Under the pieces are notes generated by a model. The model had not been told where the DNA came from. It made no database searches and worked only from the letters and a program-made list of their open reading frames with translations. The position numbers and the translations under genes were made by a program. From Rhodothermales bacterium (GTDB taxonomy: Bacteria; Bacteroidota; Rhodothermia; Rhodothermales; Bin80), in assembly GCA_028278205.1 (NCBI GenBank), contig JANQES010000038.1:1-64000 (forward strand): a DNA stretch of 64,000 nucleotides. The letters are read 5' to 3'. Positions 34,506-43,545 of this stretch are shown here, piece after piece (position 1 is the first letter of the stretch; every line of letters starts with the position of its first letter).

Positions 34506-36926
34506 ATGCCCCCATCCGTAACCGAACAGAAGATCGAAGCGCATCCGGCGCGGGAGGCTATCCTCAGAGATTATCGGATCGTCTTTCGTAGCCGGCAGTT
34601 GAGCCTGTTGGGGCGGCGTGAGGTGATGCGGGGCCGCGCCAAGTTCGGCGGCTTCGGCGATGGCAAAGAACTGCCGCTCGTAGCGATGGCCCGCCAGTTC
34701 CAACCCGGCGACTTCAGAAGCGGCTACTACCGCGACCAAACCCTCTTGATGGCGCTCGGCGAACTGACCGTCCAGAGCTTCCTCGCCCAACTCTACGCCC
34801 ACGCCGACCCGGCGGTCGAGACCCACTCCGCCGGGCGGCAGATGCCCGCGCACTTCGCCACCCACGCCCTCGACGACGACGGCCACTGGCTCGACCTCAG
34901 CCGCCGCTACAACGCATCCGCCGATATCTCGCCGACGGCGGCGCAGATGCCGCGTCTGGTGGGATTGGCGCAGGCCTCCTGCCTCTATCGCCATGAGCCC
35001 GAACTGCAAGCATTCACGCAGTTCTCGAATAACGGAAACGAGGTAGCCTTCGGCGTCATCGGCAATGCGAGTTGCGCCGAGGGGCTGTTCTGGGAATCGA
35101 TCAATGCCATCGGCGTGCTCCAGGCCCCGGCGGTGATCTCGATTCTCGACGATGAGTACGGCATCTCCGTCCCCAATCGATTTCAGTTTACCAAAGAAAA
35201 CCTGTCTGAATTGCTGGCAGGCTTCCGGCGAAGCGACGAGTCGCCGGGCTTTAACGTCTACACGGTGCCGGGGTGGGATTATGAGGCGCTCACCGAGGTC
35301 TACGCCGAGGCCGTGGGGCACGCCCGGCACGATCACATCCCCGCCCTCATCCACGTCACCGACCTGACGCAGCCGCAGGGGCACTCGACGTCGGGCAGCC
35401 ACGAACGGTATAAATCTGAGGAACGCCTGGCCTGGGAGCGCGAGCACGACTGTGTGGCGAGGATGCGCGCGTGGATGCTCCGAGAGCAGGTCATCGAGGA
35501 AAAAGATCTCGAAGCCCTCGAAGCCGAAGAGGAAGCGCTGGCGCAGGAGCAGGTTCGCGAAACCTGGACGCTCTATCTGGAAGACCGGATGCAAGAGCAA
35601 GACGAGGTGAAGCGGCTCGTCGAGCAGATCGCGGCAGCCTCGACGCACGGCGCTGCGCTGCGCGCGCTCGTCGAGAAGATGGAACACGAGCCGGTGCCCT
35701 ATCGCCGGACCTTGCTGGAGGTCATCTTTAACACGCTGAAGCTCACCCGGTCTGAGGCGATGCCGCAGCGGCAGGTGTTGAAGCAGTGGCGCGACGACCA
35801 CGTGGCCGATTATCAACGCACCTATAGCTCGCACGTCACCAGCCAATCGTCGGAGTCGCCGTTGCGTGTTCAGCCCGTGTTTCCGGTCTATGCGTCGGAG
35901 CCCGAAGAGGTCAACGGGTTTGAGATCCTGAACCGCTTTTTCGACAGCGTTTTTGCCCGCGACGCGCGGGTGGTCACGTTTGGCGAAGATGTGGGCGACC
36001 TCGGCGGCGTCAACCAGACGATGGCGGGGATGCAGGACAAATACGGCGCCCTCCGCGTCAGCGATACCGGCATCCGCGAGGCGACCATCGCCGGGCAAGG
36101 CATCGGCTTAGCGATGCGCGGCCTGCGTCCTATCGCCGAGATCCAGTATCTCGATTACATGCTCTATGCGCTGCAAACGCTGTCGGATGATCTGGCGACG
36201 TTGCACTGGCGCACCGCCGGGCGGCAGAAAGCGCCGGTCGTCATCCGCACGCGCGGCCACCGGCTCGAAGGGGTCTGGCACGCCGGCTCGCTCATGGCCG
36301 GCCTCATCCACCTCGTGCGCGGCATCCACGTCGTCGTCCCGCGAGACATGACGCGCGCCGCCGGCTTCTACAACACCCTGCTCCAGGGCGACGACCCGGC
36401 GCTGGTCGTCGAGGTGTTGATGGGCTATCGAAAAAAAGAACCCGTCCCCGACAACCTGACCGACATCGCCCTGCCGCTGGGCGTGCCGGAGATCCTCCGC
36501 GAAGGCCGAGACATCACGCTGGTCACCTACGGCGCGATGTGCGAGATCGCCCTCGACGCCGCCGCCACGTTGGCCGAGGTAGACGTGGATGTGGAGGTGA
36601 TCGACGTGCAAACCCTGCTGCCGTTCGACCTGCACGGCCTCATCGGCCAATCCCTGCAAAAGACCAACCGCATCGTCTTCGCCGATGAAGACGTGCCCGG
36701 TGGCACGACGGCATTTATGATGCAAGAAGTGCTCGAAAAACAGGGCGGCTATTTCCATCTCGACGCCGAACCGCGCACACTGACCTCACAAGCCCACCGC
36801 CCCGCCTACGGCACCGACGGCGCCTATTTCTCCAAACCCAACGCCGAAGATATTTTCACGCTCGTCTACGACATGATGCACGAAGCCGACCCGGCGCGGT
36901 ATCCGGATTTTTTGGGGAATGCGTAA
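34506..36926 (+). CDS. Fused E1 alpha-beta subunit of a branched-chain/2-oxoacid dehydrogenase complex
   Basis: An 806-residue thiamine-diphosphate enzyme that would decarboxylate a 2-oxoacid and pass the acyl group to lipoyl-E2. The alpha half (about 20-410) contains GYYRDQTLLMALG, HFATHALDD and the cofactor region IGNASCAEGLFWESINA. The beta half (about 470-800) contains VVTFGEDVGDLGGV, GQGIGLAMRGLRPIAEIQYL and DVQTLLPFD. The usual GDG of the cofactor motif reads GNA, with Asn at the metal-ligand position; whether this is typical of the fused group I cannot say. No E2 or E3 gene is nearby. Confidence 0.88.
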   Translation: MPPSVTEQKIEAHPAREAILRDYRIVFRSRQLSLLGRREVMRGRAKFGGFGDGKELPLVAMARQFQPGDFRSGYYRDQTLLMALGELTVQSFLAQLYAHADPAVETHSAGRQMPAHFATHALDDDGHWLDLSRRYNASADISPTAAQMPRLVGLAQASCLYRHEPELQAFTQFSNNGNEVAFGVIGNASCAEGLFWESINAIGVLQAPAVISILDDEYGISVPNRFQFTKENLSELLAGFRRSDESPGFNVYTVPGWDYEALTEVYAEAVGHARHDHIPALIHVTDLTQPQGHSTSGSHERYKSEERLAWEREHDCVARMRAWMLREQVIEEKDLEALEAEEEALAQEQVRETWTLYLEDRMQEQDEVKRLVEQIAAASTHGAALRALVEKMEHEPVPYRRTLLEVIFNTLKLTRSEAMPQRQVLKQWRDDHVADYQRTYSSHVTSQSSESPLRVQPVFPVYASEPEEVNGFEILNRFFDSVFARDARVVTFGEDVGDLGGVNQTMAGMQDKYGALRVSDTGIREATIAGQGIGLAMRGLRPIAEIQYLDYMLYALQTLSDDLATLHWRTAGRQKAPVVIRTRGHRLEGVWHAGSLMAGLIHLVRGIHVVVPRDMTRAAGFYNTLLQGDDPALVVEVLMGYRKKEPVPDNLTDIALPLGVPEILREGRDITLVTYGAMCEIALDAAATLAEVDVDVEVIDVQTLLPFDLHGLIGQSLQKTNRIVFADEDVPGGTTAFMMQEVLEKQGGYFHLDAEPRTLTSQAHRPAYGTDGAYFSKPNAEDIFTLVYDMMHEADPARYPDFLGNA

Positions 36927-36960
36927 TGATCGACGCGAAGACGCGTTTCGTCATGTTCTG

Positions 36961-37116
36961 AGCCCCGTAGGGGCGTCCTGAAAGAAAACAAACAAGCTCC
37001 GTAGGAGCGGCCTGTTCAAAGAGGAAGAGGCAGTTTCTTCTGAACAGGCCGCTCCTACGGAGCTTGTTTTTAAAAGGCACGGGGCGGTACTACAAACAGG
37101 ACGCCCCTACGGGGCT
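36961..37116. repeat. Nested palindrome element, AGCCCCGTAGGGGC family, copy 2
   Basis: The outer arm AGCCCCGTAGGGGCGTCCTG (36961) faces GGACGCCCCTACGGGGCT (37099-37116). An inner pair, AAGCTCCGTAGGAGCGGCCT (with TGTTC following) and its complement near 37041-37065, is almost perfect. The inner arm is a diverged duplicate of the outer one. It lies between the convergent E1 and GWxTD genes. Confidence 0.8.
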
Positions 37117-37167
37117 AAAGCGGCCACTCTCCCCATCCCCAACGTCTTTATCTCGAACTCACAAACC

Positions 37168-39681
37168 TCAATCATACTTATACAACTCAATCGGCCTCGA
37201 CTGCTGGCGGATCTCGCCGGTGATCGTGTCGGTGATGGAGACGGTGAGCGTGTAGTTGCCCGGATCGACCTTGCGCGCGTCGATCTCGATGTATTCGACG
37301 GGCGAGGGCGATTCGGTGGAGCGGTCCGTGCGGATCGAGAGGGCGTTGCGGTTGCGGCGGCGCAGGATCCCGCCTTTCTTCTCCGGCGTCAGCGTGTATT
37401 CGACTTCGAATTTGGTGCGGTCGTTCGCATCGAGGCTCAGGTGATAGAGTTCGAAGTAGACGAAGATGGGCTGTTCGGTCGAGAAACGCAGGAAGGGGTT
37501 GGGCGAGACGTGCAGATCGCCCCGGTCGAACCGGCTGGTCTGGGCCGGGCCGATGTAGTCGGCCAGCAGCAGATCGCTCATCGCGAAGGTGCCTTGCGAG
37601 AAATCCGGCGCGCGGTAGCCGAACTTATCGCCGCCCACCTGGCTGGTCTTCGTCGTAAAGCCGTGGAGCGATACCTGATACGAATCGGCGGGCACCGTGA
37701 ATTCGTAGAAATCGATCAGCGCAGCCGTCGGGTCGGTGGTGGTGAAGACTTTTTTGGTTTGCACGTCGGCAGCCACCTCGCGCCACTGAGAATCGTGGAC
37801 GGCATAGCCCAGTTCGATCCGGATCGTGTTGCTGGTTTGTTCCATCGCGTTGGTGATGGTGCCCAGCGGCAGCGCGAAGTAGATTTCGACACGCGTCTGG
37901 CCGTCGTCGCCCCGGAAGGCTGCGGGAATGTAGGGCATAGGGATCACGGCGGTTTCCTCATCCCAGGTGTGCTGATCGGTCGTCAGCGCCAGCGTCACAG
38001 CTTCGCGGCTCAGTTCGACCATGCGCTGCTGGATCGTCGTGAATTCGAGCAGGCTGCGGCTTTGCTCGGCCACCAACGTCAGGTTCGGCCCCTGCGCCCT
38101 GAGCGAGTCTTGCGCGGCAGCTTCCTGATTGGAGATCTCTTCGTCGAGCGAGCGCACCACCGAGCGGGTGGCCGAAGATGTGGTCTCTTTGGTGCCCTGG
38201 ATGGCCGCCATCGTGCGGACGACCTTCGCCAATTCGGAGTACGGCGGCCCCCAGTGCTCGCGGCTCTCCAACATCCCGAAGTTGGTCAACGCGGGCGTCA
38301 GCCGCCAGTTGTTGCCCTCGGCGCCTTCATCGATGACGAAGTGGAAGTCCATTTGCCGGGGTTCGTTGTATCGCCACGACTCGTTGGGCCGCCAGCCCGC
38401 GTTGTACGAATACTCCGAGGGCGTCCCGTAGACATCCGTGTTATCGATCACCGTGCGGAATTCCATGTCTCCGCCGACCTGGCTCTCGCGGTCGTCCGGA
38501 GGGCCGTGGCGGAGGTAGATGAGGCCTTTGTCATTGAGTTCCTGGTTGAGCGCGTAGGCTTCCGGGAAGACCAGATCGCCGCGCCGGTCCGGGTCGCTGA
38601 ACCAGAGGCGGAAGCCGTCGTAGGCGTAGTCTTTCTCGGCCACGACGAGCCGGCGGTAATGCTCGGTCAGCCGGACGTTGAGCGGGCGCGCGGGCAGCGG
38701 ATTGCGCCGCGCCCAGAACGCCCGGAAAAACGCCTTGTGTTCTTCGGACGTCTCCAGCGTGCGATAGAACGCCAGTTCGTTCTCGCTGATGATGTACTTG
38801 AAGTCGTCGAAGACCAGGGCCGTCTCCAGCGGCGTCTCGATCTTGTCGATGGCCTGTTCGACGAAGCGTTGGGCGCGTTCGGGGTTTTCTTTTTGATAGT
38901 GGATGCGCGCGCGGGCCAGCAAGACCGGCTGCGCGGGAATCGAAAGCGGTCTGGAGAGCAAATCTCGGAAAATCGCGTCGGCTTCGTCGAGGCGGCCTTC
39001 GCGCCGGATCGTCTCACCGGCGAAGAAAGCGGCGTGCATTTCGTCGCTGGTTTTCAGCCAGGCCCGCGCCTCGGCGAGATCGGTGTGGTTGAGGTAGGAG
39101 CGATAGAACCGGAAGAGTCCCTGCTGCGCCTCCGCCAGATCCGGCTTGAGGGCGATCTGCGCGTGGCCGAGTTCGATAGCCCCCGCGTAATTTTCGTTGT
39201 ATCGCTTCAAGAGCGCGAACTGGTAGTACACGTCCCGATAAAGCGAATCCCGCTCGATGATCCAGGTAAAATCCTCCTCGGCCCTCCGGCGATGGCGGGC
39301 CTGATTGAACGTGCGAAATTTGGTCAGTTCGCGGTAGGCGATGGCGCGGTAGTAGTGGGCCTCGGTGTGGTCCGGCTCCCGTTTGAGGACGTCGCCGAGC
39401 CGGTCTTTGGCGTCGTCCCATTTTTGCTCTTCGAGGTCCACGCGCGCCAGCCCGATGTGGGCCGCGATCCCGTCGTCGTCTTTGACGGCCTGGCGGTAGG
39501 CTTTGCGCGCTTCGGCGGTGTGGCCCTGCGCCAGGAGTTGATCGCCCTGGGCAATGAGGGGCGCCGGCCCGGCGGGGTCGGTCTGGGCGTGCAGCGCTGC
39601 CGGTGTCAGGCAGCAGGCGAGGCTTGCGAGGAGGATCAATCCAGGGATCAATCCGGGGCGGGGGAGGCGGGGAGAGTCCAT
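37168..39681 (-). CDS. GWxTD-domain protein with N-terminal TPR repeats
   Basis: An 837-residue exported protein (signal LIPGLILLASLACCLTPAALHAQ). TPR repeats fill about 35-270 (for example AEARKAYRQAVKDDDGIAAH). A GWxTD domain follows at about 310-400 (KAFFRAFWARRNPLPARPLN, then DPDRRGDLVFPEAYAL and LIYLRHGPPDDRE), and the rest is beta-rich. GWxTD proteins are restricted to Bacteroidota, Rhodothermota and related phyla and have no defined biochemical role; some are linked to cell-surface or secretion functions. The start at 39681 was chosen over 39723 because it leads directly into the signal peptide. Confidence 0.85.
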   Translation of the reverse strand: MDSPRLPRPGLIPGLILLASLACCLTPAALHAQTDPAGPAPLIAQGDQLLAQGHTAEARKAYRQAVKDDDGIAAHIGLARVDLEEQKWDDAKDRLGDVLKREPDHTEAHYYRAIAYRELTKFRTFNQARHRRRAEEDFTWIIERDSLYRDVYYQFALLKRYNENYAGAIELGHAQIALKPDLAEAQQGLFRFYRSYLNHTDLAEARAWLKTSDEMHAAFFAGETIRREGRLDEADAIFRDLLSRPLSIPAQPVLLARARIHYQKENPERAQRFVEQAIDKIETPLETALVFDDFKYIISENELAFYRTLETSEEHKAFFRAFWARRNPLPARPLNVRLTEHYRRLVVAEKDYAYDGFRLWFSDPDRRGDLVFPEAYALNQELNDKGLIYLRHGPPDDRESQVGGDMEFRTVIDNTDVYGTPSEYSYNAGWRPNESWRYNEPRQMDFHFVIDEGAEGNNWRLTPALTNFGMLESREHWGPPYSELAKVVRTMAAIQGTKETTSSATRSVVRSLDEEISNQEAAAQDSLRAQGPNLTLVAEQSRSLLEFTTIQQRMVELSREAVTLALTTDQHTWDEETAVIPMPYIPAAFRGDDGQTRVEIYFALPLGTITNAMEQTSNTIRIELGYAVHDSQWREVAADVQTKKVFTTTDPTAALIDFYEFTVPADSYQVSLHGFTTKTSQVGGDKFGYRAPDFSQGTFAMSDLLLADYIGPAQTSRFDRGDLHVSPNPFLRFSTEQPIFVYFELYHLSLDANDRTKFEVEYTLTPEKKGGILRRRNRNALSIRTDRSTESPSPVEYIEIDARKVDPGNYTLTVSITDTITGEIRQQSRPIELYKYD

Positions 39682-39881
39682 GGCATCAGGCGCATACGAA
39701 GGTTGGGATGCTAACGAGATCATGCGGGCACAAGTTCGCCGGGACTGGGCGGTTATTTTTTTCTTCCACCAGAAAGCTCCGATTTTCGCTGCCGCGATGG
39801 GAGCGTGTATTATGTAACCGCTTCCATGGAGAAGAAAAGGAAAAATAATGTTGAATAGACTCGGTGGAATCTCCTTTTATG

Positions 39882-39910
39882 TTGACATTACAAAAGCGCT
39901 TTTGTAGAGT
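39882..39910 (+). promoter_or_regulatory. Promoter with an embedded LacI-type operator palindrome
   Basis: TTGACA at 39882-39887 is followed after exactly 17 bases by TAGAGT at 39905-39910, a plausible -35/-10 pair. Between and overlapping them lies the perfect 18 bp palindrome TACAAAAGCGCTTTTGTA (39889-39906). Its CG-centred AAAGCGCTTT core is typical of LacI/GalR-family operators. A repressor bound here would block the promoter. It lies 260 bases upstream of the TonB-dependent receptor; no LacI-type regulator gene is in the window. The rest of the 489-base gap shows no gene. Confidence 0.65.
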
Positions 39911-40170
39911 CACTGAGCATGAGGCGAGACTCTCTGTCGGGCGTTCTCCACCGCGCTTGAGTCGGTTGTTGGAGGAGCATCACGATGAGCAGCCGGCGTA
40001 GTCATTTCACGGTCTGGTCTCTGCATGGCAACGCCTGTGTTGCCAGGCGGTTTTGTGGTTGTGCCGGACGGTCAGACGGCCCCCTCGTCCCCGTCGTCTG
40101 CGGCCCGGCAGTCACACCCGGCCACGACCGTTTTATCCAGCAGGTAGCGTTCAGAAAAGAGGACCGTATT

Positions 40171-43100
40171 ATGAAACTGGAAAAGCTACTGCTCCTCGTC
40201 GTATTGTTGCTTCCCGTGACGCTGGTTCAGGCCCAGACCGGCAAGATATCGGGGACTGTAGTTGATCAGAACCAGGACCCCCTGCCGGGGGTCAACGTGA
40301 TCATCGACGGTACGACGACTGGCACTGTCACCAACAACGATGGCTTTTACGTCATCCTCAACGTGCGGCCCGGCACGTATAGGCTCCGCGCGACCTTCAT
40401 CGGCTTTACGCCGGCGGTGGTCGAGAACGTCGGAGTGTCTACCGGCCTGACCACCGAGGTCAACATCGTCTTACAGGAGGCCGCCGTGGGCCTTGACGAG
40501 GTGGTCGTCACGGCAGAACAACCCATCATCCAACGCGACATCGCGGCGTCTGAGCGGAGCATGGACGCCGAAGAAATCAACGCAGGACGCTTTCAGTCCG
40601 TTAACAACGTGCTGACGGCTCAGGTCGGCGTCAACGACGTCGGCAGCGTTGAAAACAGGCCTGAGATCCGGGGCTCCGGTTTCGACGAGTCGCTATTTCT
40701 CGTAGACGGCGTCAACCAGGGCGATCCGCTGACGAACCAACCGTACTATAAGGTCAACCTCGACGCGGTCGAGGAAGTCAAGGTCCAGACGGGCGGGTTC
40801 TCGGCGGAGTACGGCAACGTCCGCTCCGGCGTGATCAACGTGGTCACGCGCGAGGGCGGCGAGCGCTACTCCGGGTCGATCAACGCCCAGTACAGCCCGT
40901 CGGCCTACAAACACTTCGGCCCCGGCCCCTTCGATTTCGACTCGCCGCTGGTGGTCCCCTTTGTCGATGCGGGCGCGGGCGCTTTTACCGGCAACGACTT
41001 TTTCAGCGGCTGGGACAACGTCGCGGCCAGCCTGTCTGAGGGCGCAGCGCACAAGGACAACCCCATGGAACTCTATGCGCGCTACCTCTGGCGGCACCGC
41101 TCGCAAGACGCCATCGACGAACTCAAGCGGCTGGCCAGCGAAGGCCTCGTGCAGTTTGCTGAAGGCGTAGACCCAGACGACATGGTCTGGCAGCAAACCG
41201 GCGTCAAGCCCGACTACCGCCTCAGCGCCACACTCGGCGGGCCGATTCCGGGGCTCAACGCGGTCAAGTTCTTTGTGTCGTACGACGGCACGCAGACCGA
41301 GTACGCCTACCGGTTCCCGGAACGGGTTTACACGGACAACAACTTCCGCGGCAAGCTGACGACGGCCTTTGGAGGCGGCAAGAAGCTGAACCTGCACGGC
41401 TTCTACAGCAAGCAGAACGGCGGCGAAGGCGGCCAGGGGCCGGGCATCGGCGGGTTCATCTCCAGCAACCCGTTCACGTCTACCGGCTCGGAGAACAAGT
41501 TCTGGTATCCGCACTGCGGGGTGCCGGGCAACCGAACCCGCCAGGTCTACGGCGCCCAGTGGACGCATGCTATCTCGGCCAACACCTTCTATCAGGTCAA
41601 CCTCACGCACGACCGCGTGGACTATGAGATGGAGATGCAGTTCCGCAACACCGCGCCTATTCCGGGCGCGTTGAGCACCGCCGGGCTGCCCGTGCCGAGT
41701 TCGTCCGGAACGAGCGGATCGGGCGTCGATGCGGGACGTATCGGCACCACGGCAGAGGCCGAAGCACGCGCGGCAGCCGGCCAGCAAGGCTGGGAACGCT
41801 GGCGCGAATGGGCCATGATCCGCATCGGGAGTCACTGGTACGACGAAGCGCCCAAAGGCTACGGCCCCGTCAACTGGCGCGACGTCACGGGTGAGTACCG
41901 GATGGAATCGTGCAACCTGCGCGCCGACGAAACCAACACGCGCGGGTGGGACTTCTCCGGCGGCATCACCAGCCAGCTCGGCCAGCACAACCAGGTCAAA
42001 GTCGGCTTCGAACTGCGCCGCGACGACATCAACCAGTACTACGAAGCCATCGACCCGTCGGTCAACGGCGGCAGCGTCTGGGACTCGAACGTAGACCAGA
42101 TCCGAGGCGGCATCTATCTCCAGGATAAGCTCGAATTCCGGGGCTTCGTCGCCAACGTCGGCGTGCGCCTCGATTTCTTGCAGACCGGCGAATTCCCCAT
42201 CACGCTCGATTGCGACCTGACCAACCCGGATGACTGTGCCGGCGACAACGGGCCGTACTCGCAACACATCACGGCCGGCAACACGACGGTCGACGTAGAG
42301 GACGGGCGCGTGCTCGGCATCAAGGAGACGGTCATCGGAGACAACATCGGCACCGAGCGCAAGACCCACGCCCGGATCTCGCCGAGGATCGGGCTTTCGC
42401 ACCCGATTACGAGTGTGGCGAAGATCTTCTTCAACTACGGGCACTTCTATCAGTGGCCCAACGCCCAACAGTTGTACTCGCTGCGCATGGACACCCCGCG
42501 CGGATACATCCTGGCTAACAACGATAGCTGGGGCAACCCGTTGTTGGAGCCCGAACGGACGATCCAGTACGAAGTAGGCTACGAGCAGAATCTCTTCGAC
42601 AAGATGAACCTGCGCCTGACGGGCTACTTCAAGGACATCAACAACGAGGTCGAAGACGTGGAGATCTTCCCGCTGAGCTACGGTGGGCGCGATTACGAGA
42701 CGTGGCTGAACATGGGCTTCCGGGACGTGCGGGGGTTCGAGGCCTTCCTCGAACTGCGGCGCGACGTGCTGCCCTACGTCAGCGGTTGGATCAGCGCCAA
42801 CTACCTGGTCGAGAGCGGCGCCGAGTACGGCTTTGACCGCTTCTACGAGGATCCGAGCCGGCAGTCCCGGCTGGCCGACACCGAGGTCTCCAACCCGGAC
42901 GTACGCCCGATCTTCAAAGGCAGCCTCAACTTCAACACGCCGGACAATTTCTTCGGACCGATGCTGGGCGACGTGTCGCTCTTGGGCGGGTTGAACATCA
43001 ACCTGCTCTACACGTGGCAGCGGGGGCCGCAGTTCACCTGGAACCCGGCTGAGTTCCCTCTGGTCGAGGACAACGTCCGCTGGCGTCCGTACCAGCGGTG

Positions 43101-43458
43101 GGACCTGCGCCTGACCAAGAGCCTCTTCCGGCGCGGCCCCTACGAGACGGTCTTTTATGTGGACGTGACCAACTTGTTCAACAACCACAACATGACCGTC
43201 TGGAGCGGCCAGCCGGACCCCAACATCACCGACGAGAACTGGGCCTGGGACGGGCACCGGTGGTGGAAGAACGAGCGCCGGGATTACATGGAGTCGTTGG
43301 GCTATTCGGCTCAGAACCAGAACGAAGACGGCAGCTTCGACAATACCTCCGGCAAACCGGGCGACTGGAAGGACGCCAACATCGACATGCCGGCCTTCTC
43401 GCCGTGGACGTTCCTGGAACATCGCGACATCTTCTTCGGCGTTAAGCTCTACTTCTAG
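40171..43458 (+). CDS. TonB-dependent receptor with N-terminal carboxypeptidase-regulatory-like domain
   Basis: A 1095-residue outer-membrane transporter. Signal peptide 1-22 (KLLLLVVLLLPVTLVQAQ), then a CarboxypepD_reg-like domain (25-105, GKISGTVVDQNQDPLPGVNV), a plug domain (about 125-235, with LFLVDGVNQGDPL and SAEYGNVRSGVINVVTREGG) and a long beta barrel ending FFGVKLYF. It would import a large substrate such as an oligosaccharide with TonB/ExbBD energy. AGAGGA precedes the ATG at 40171. It heads a co-directional group with the two genes that follow and sits behind the LacI-type operator; no SusD-like partner is present. Confidence 0.93.
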   Translation: MKLEKLLLLVVLLLPVTLVQAQTGKISGTVVDQNQDPLPGVNVIIDGTTTGTVTNNDGFYVILNVRPGTYRLRATFIGFTPAVVENVGVSTGLTTEVNIVLQEAAVGLDEVVVTAEQPIIQRDIAASERSMDAEEINAGRFQSVNNVLTAQVGVNDVGSVENRPEIRGSGFDESLFLVDGVNQGDPLTNQPYYKVNLDAVEEVKVQTGGFSAEYGNVRSGVINVVTREGGERYSGSINAQYSPSAYKHFGPGPFDFDSPLVVPFVDAGAGAFTGNDFFSGWDNVAASLSEGAAHKDNPMELYARYLWRHRSQDAIDELKRLASEGLVQFAEGVDPDDMVWQQTGVKPDYRLSATLGGPIPGLNAVKFFVSYDGTQTEYAYRFPERVYTDNNFRGKLTTAFGGGKKLNLHGFYSKQNGGEGGQGPGIGGFISSNPFTSTGSENKFWYPHCGVPGNRTRQVYGAQWTHAISANTFYQVNLTHDRVDYEMEMQFRNTAPIPGALSTAGLPVPSSSGTSGSGVDAGRIGTTAEAEARAAAGQQGWERWREWAMIRIGSHWYDEAPKGYGPVNWRDVTGEYRMESCNLRADETNTRGWDFSGGITSQLGQHNQVKVGFELRRDDINQYYEAIDPSVNGGSVWDSNVDQIRGGIYLQDKLEFRGFVANVGVRLDFLQTGEFPITLDCDLTNPDDCAGDNGPYSQHITAGNTTVDVEDGRVLGIKETVIGDNIGTERKTHARISPRIGLSHPITSVAKIFFNYGHFYQWPNAQQLYSLRMDTPRGYILANNDSWGNPLLEPERTIQYEVGYEQNLFDKMNLRLTGYFKDINNEVEDVEIFPLSYGGRDYETWLNMGFRDVRGFEAFLELRRDVLPYVSGWISANYLVESGAEYGFDRFYEDPSRQSRLADTEVSNPDVRPIFKGSLNFNTPDNFFGPMLGDVSLLGGLNINLLYTWQRGPQFTWNPAEFPLVEDNVRWRPYQRWDLRLTKSLFRRGPYETVFYVDVTNLFNNHNMTVWSGQPDPNITDENWAWDGHRWWKNERRDYMESLGYSAQNQNEDGSFDNTSGKPGDWKDANIDMPAFSPWTFLEHRDIFFGVKLYF

Positions 43459-43545
43459 GAAAGATCAAGACGTCGGCTCTGAAGGCCGCCAACCGACGGG
43501 GCCGGCGTCAGGCTTCTTATTCCGTTCGCCCAAACGCAGAACGCT

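Noticed and set aside
37441..39714. 757-codon open frame on the plus strand
   Set aside because: It runs antisense to the GWxTD-TPR gene, which has a signal peptide and recognisable domains. The antisense translation shows no domain and arises from high GC content.
40693..43422. 909-codon open frame on the minus strand
   Set aside because: It is the antisense of the TonB receptor barrel and reads as a valine- and arginine-rich shadow without any known motif.
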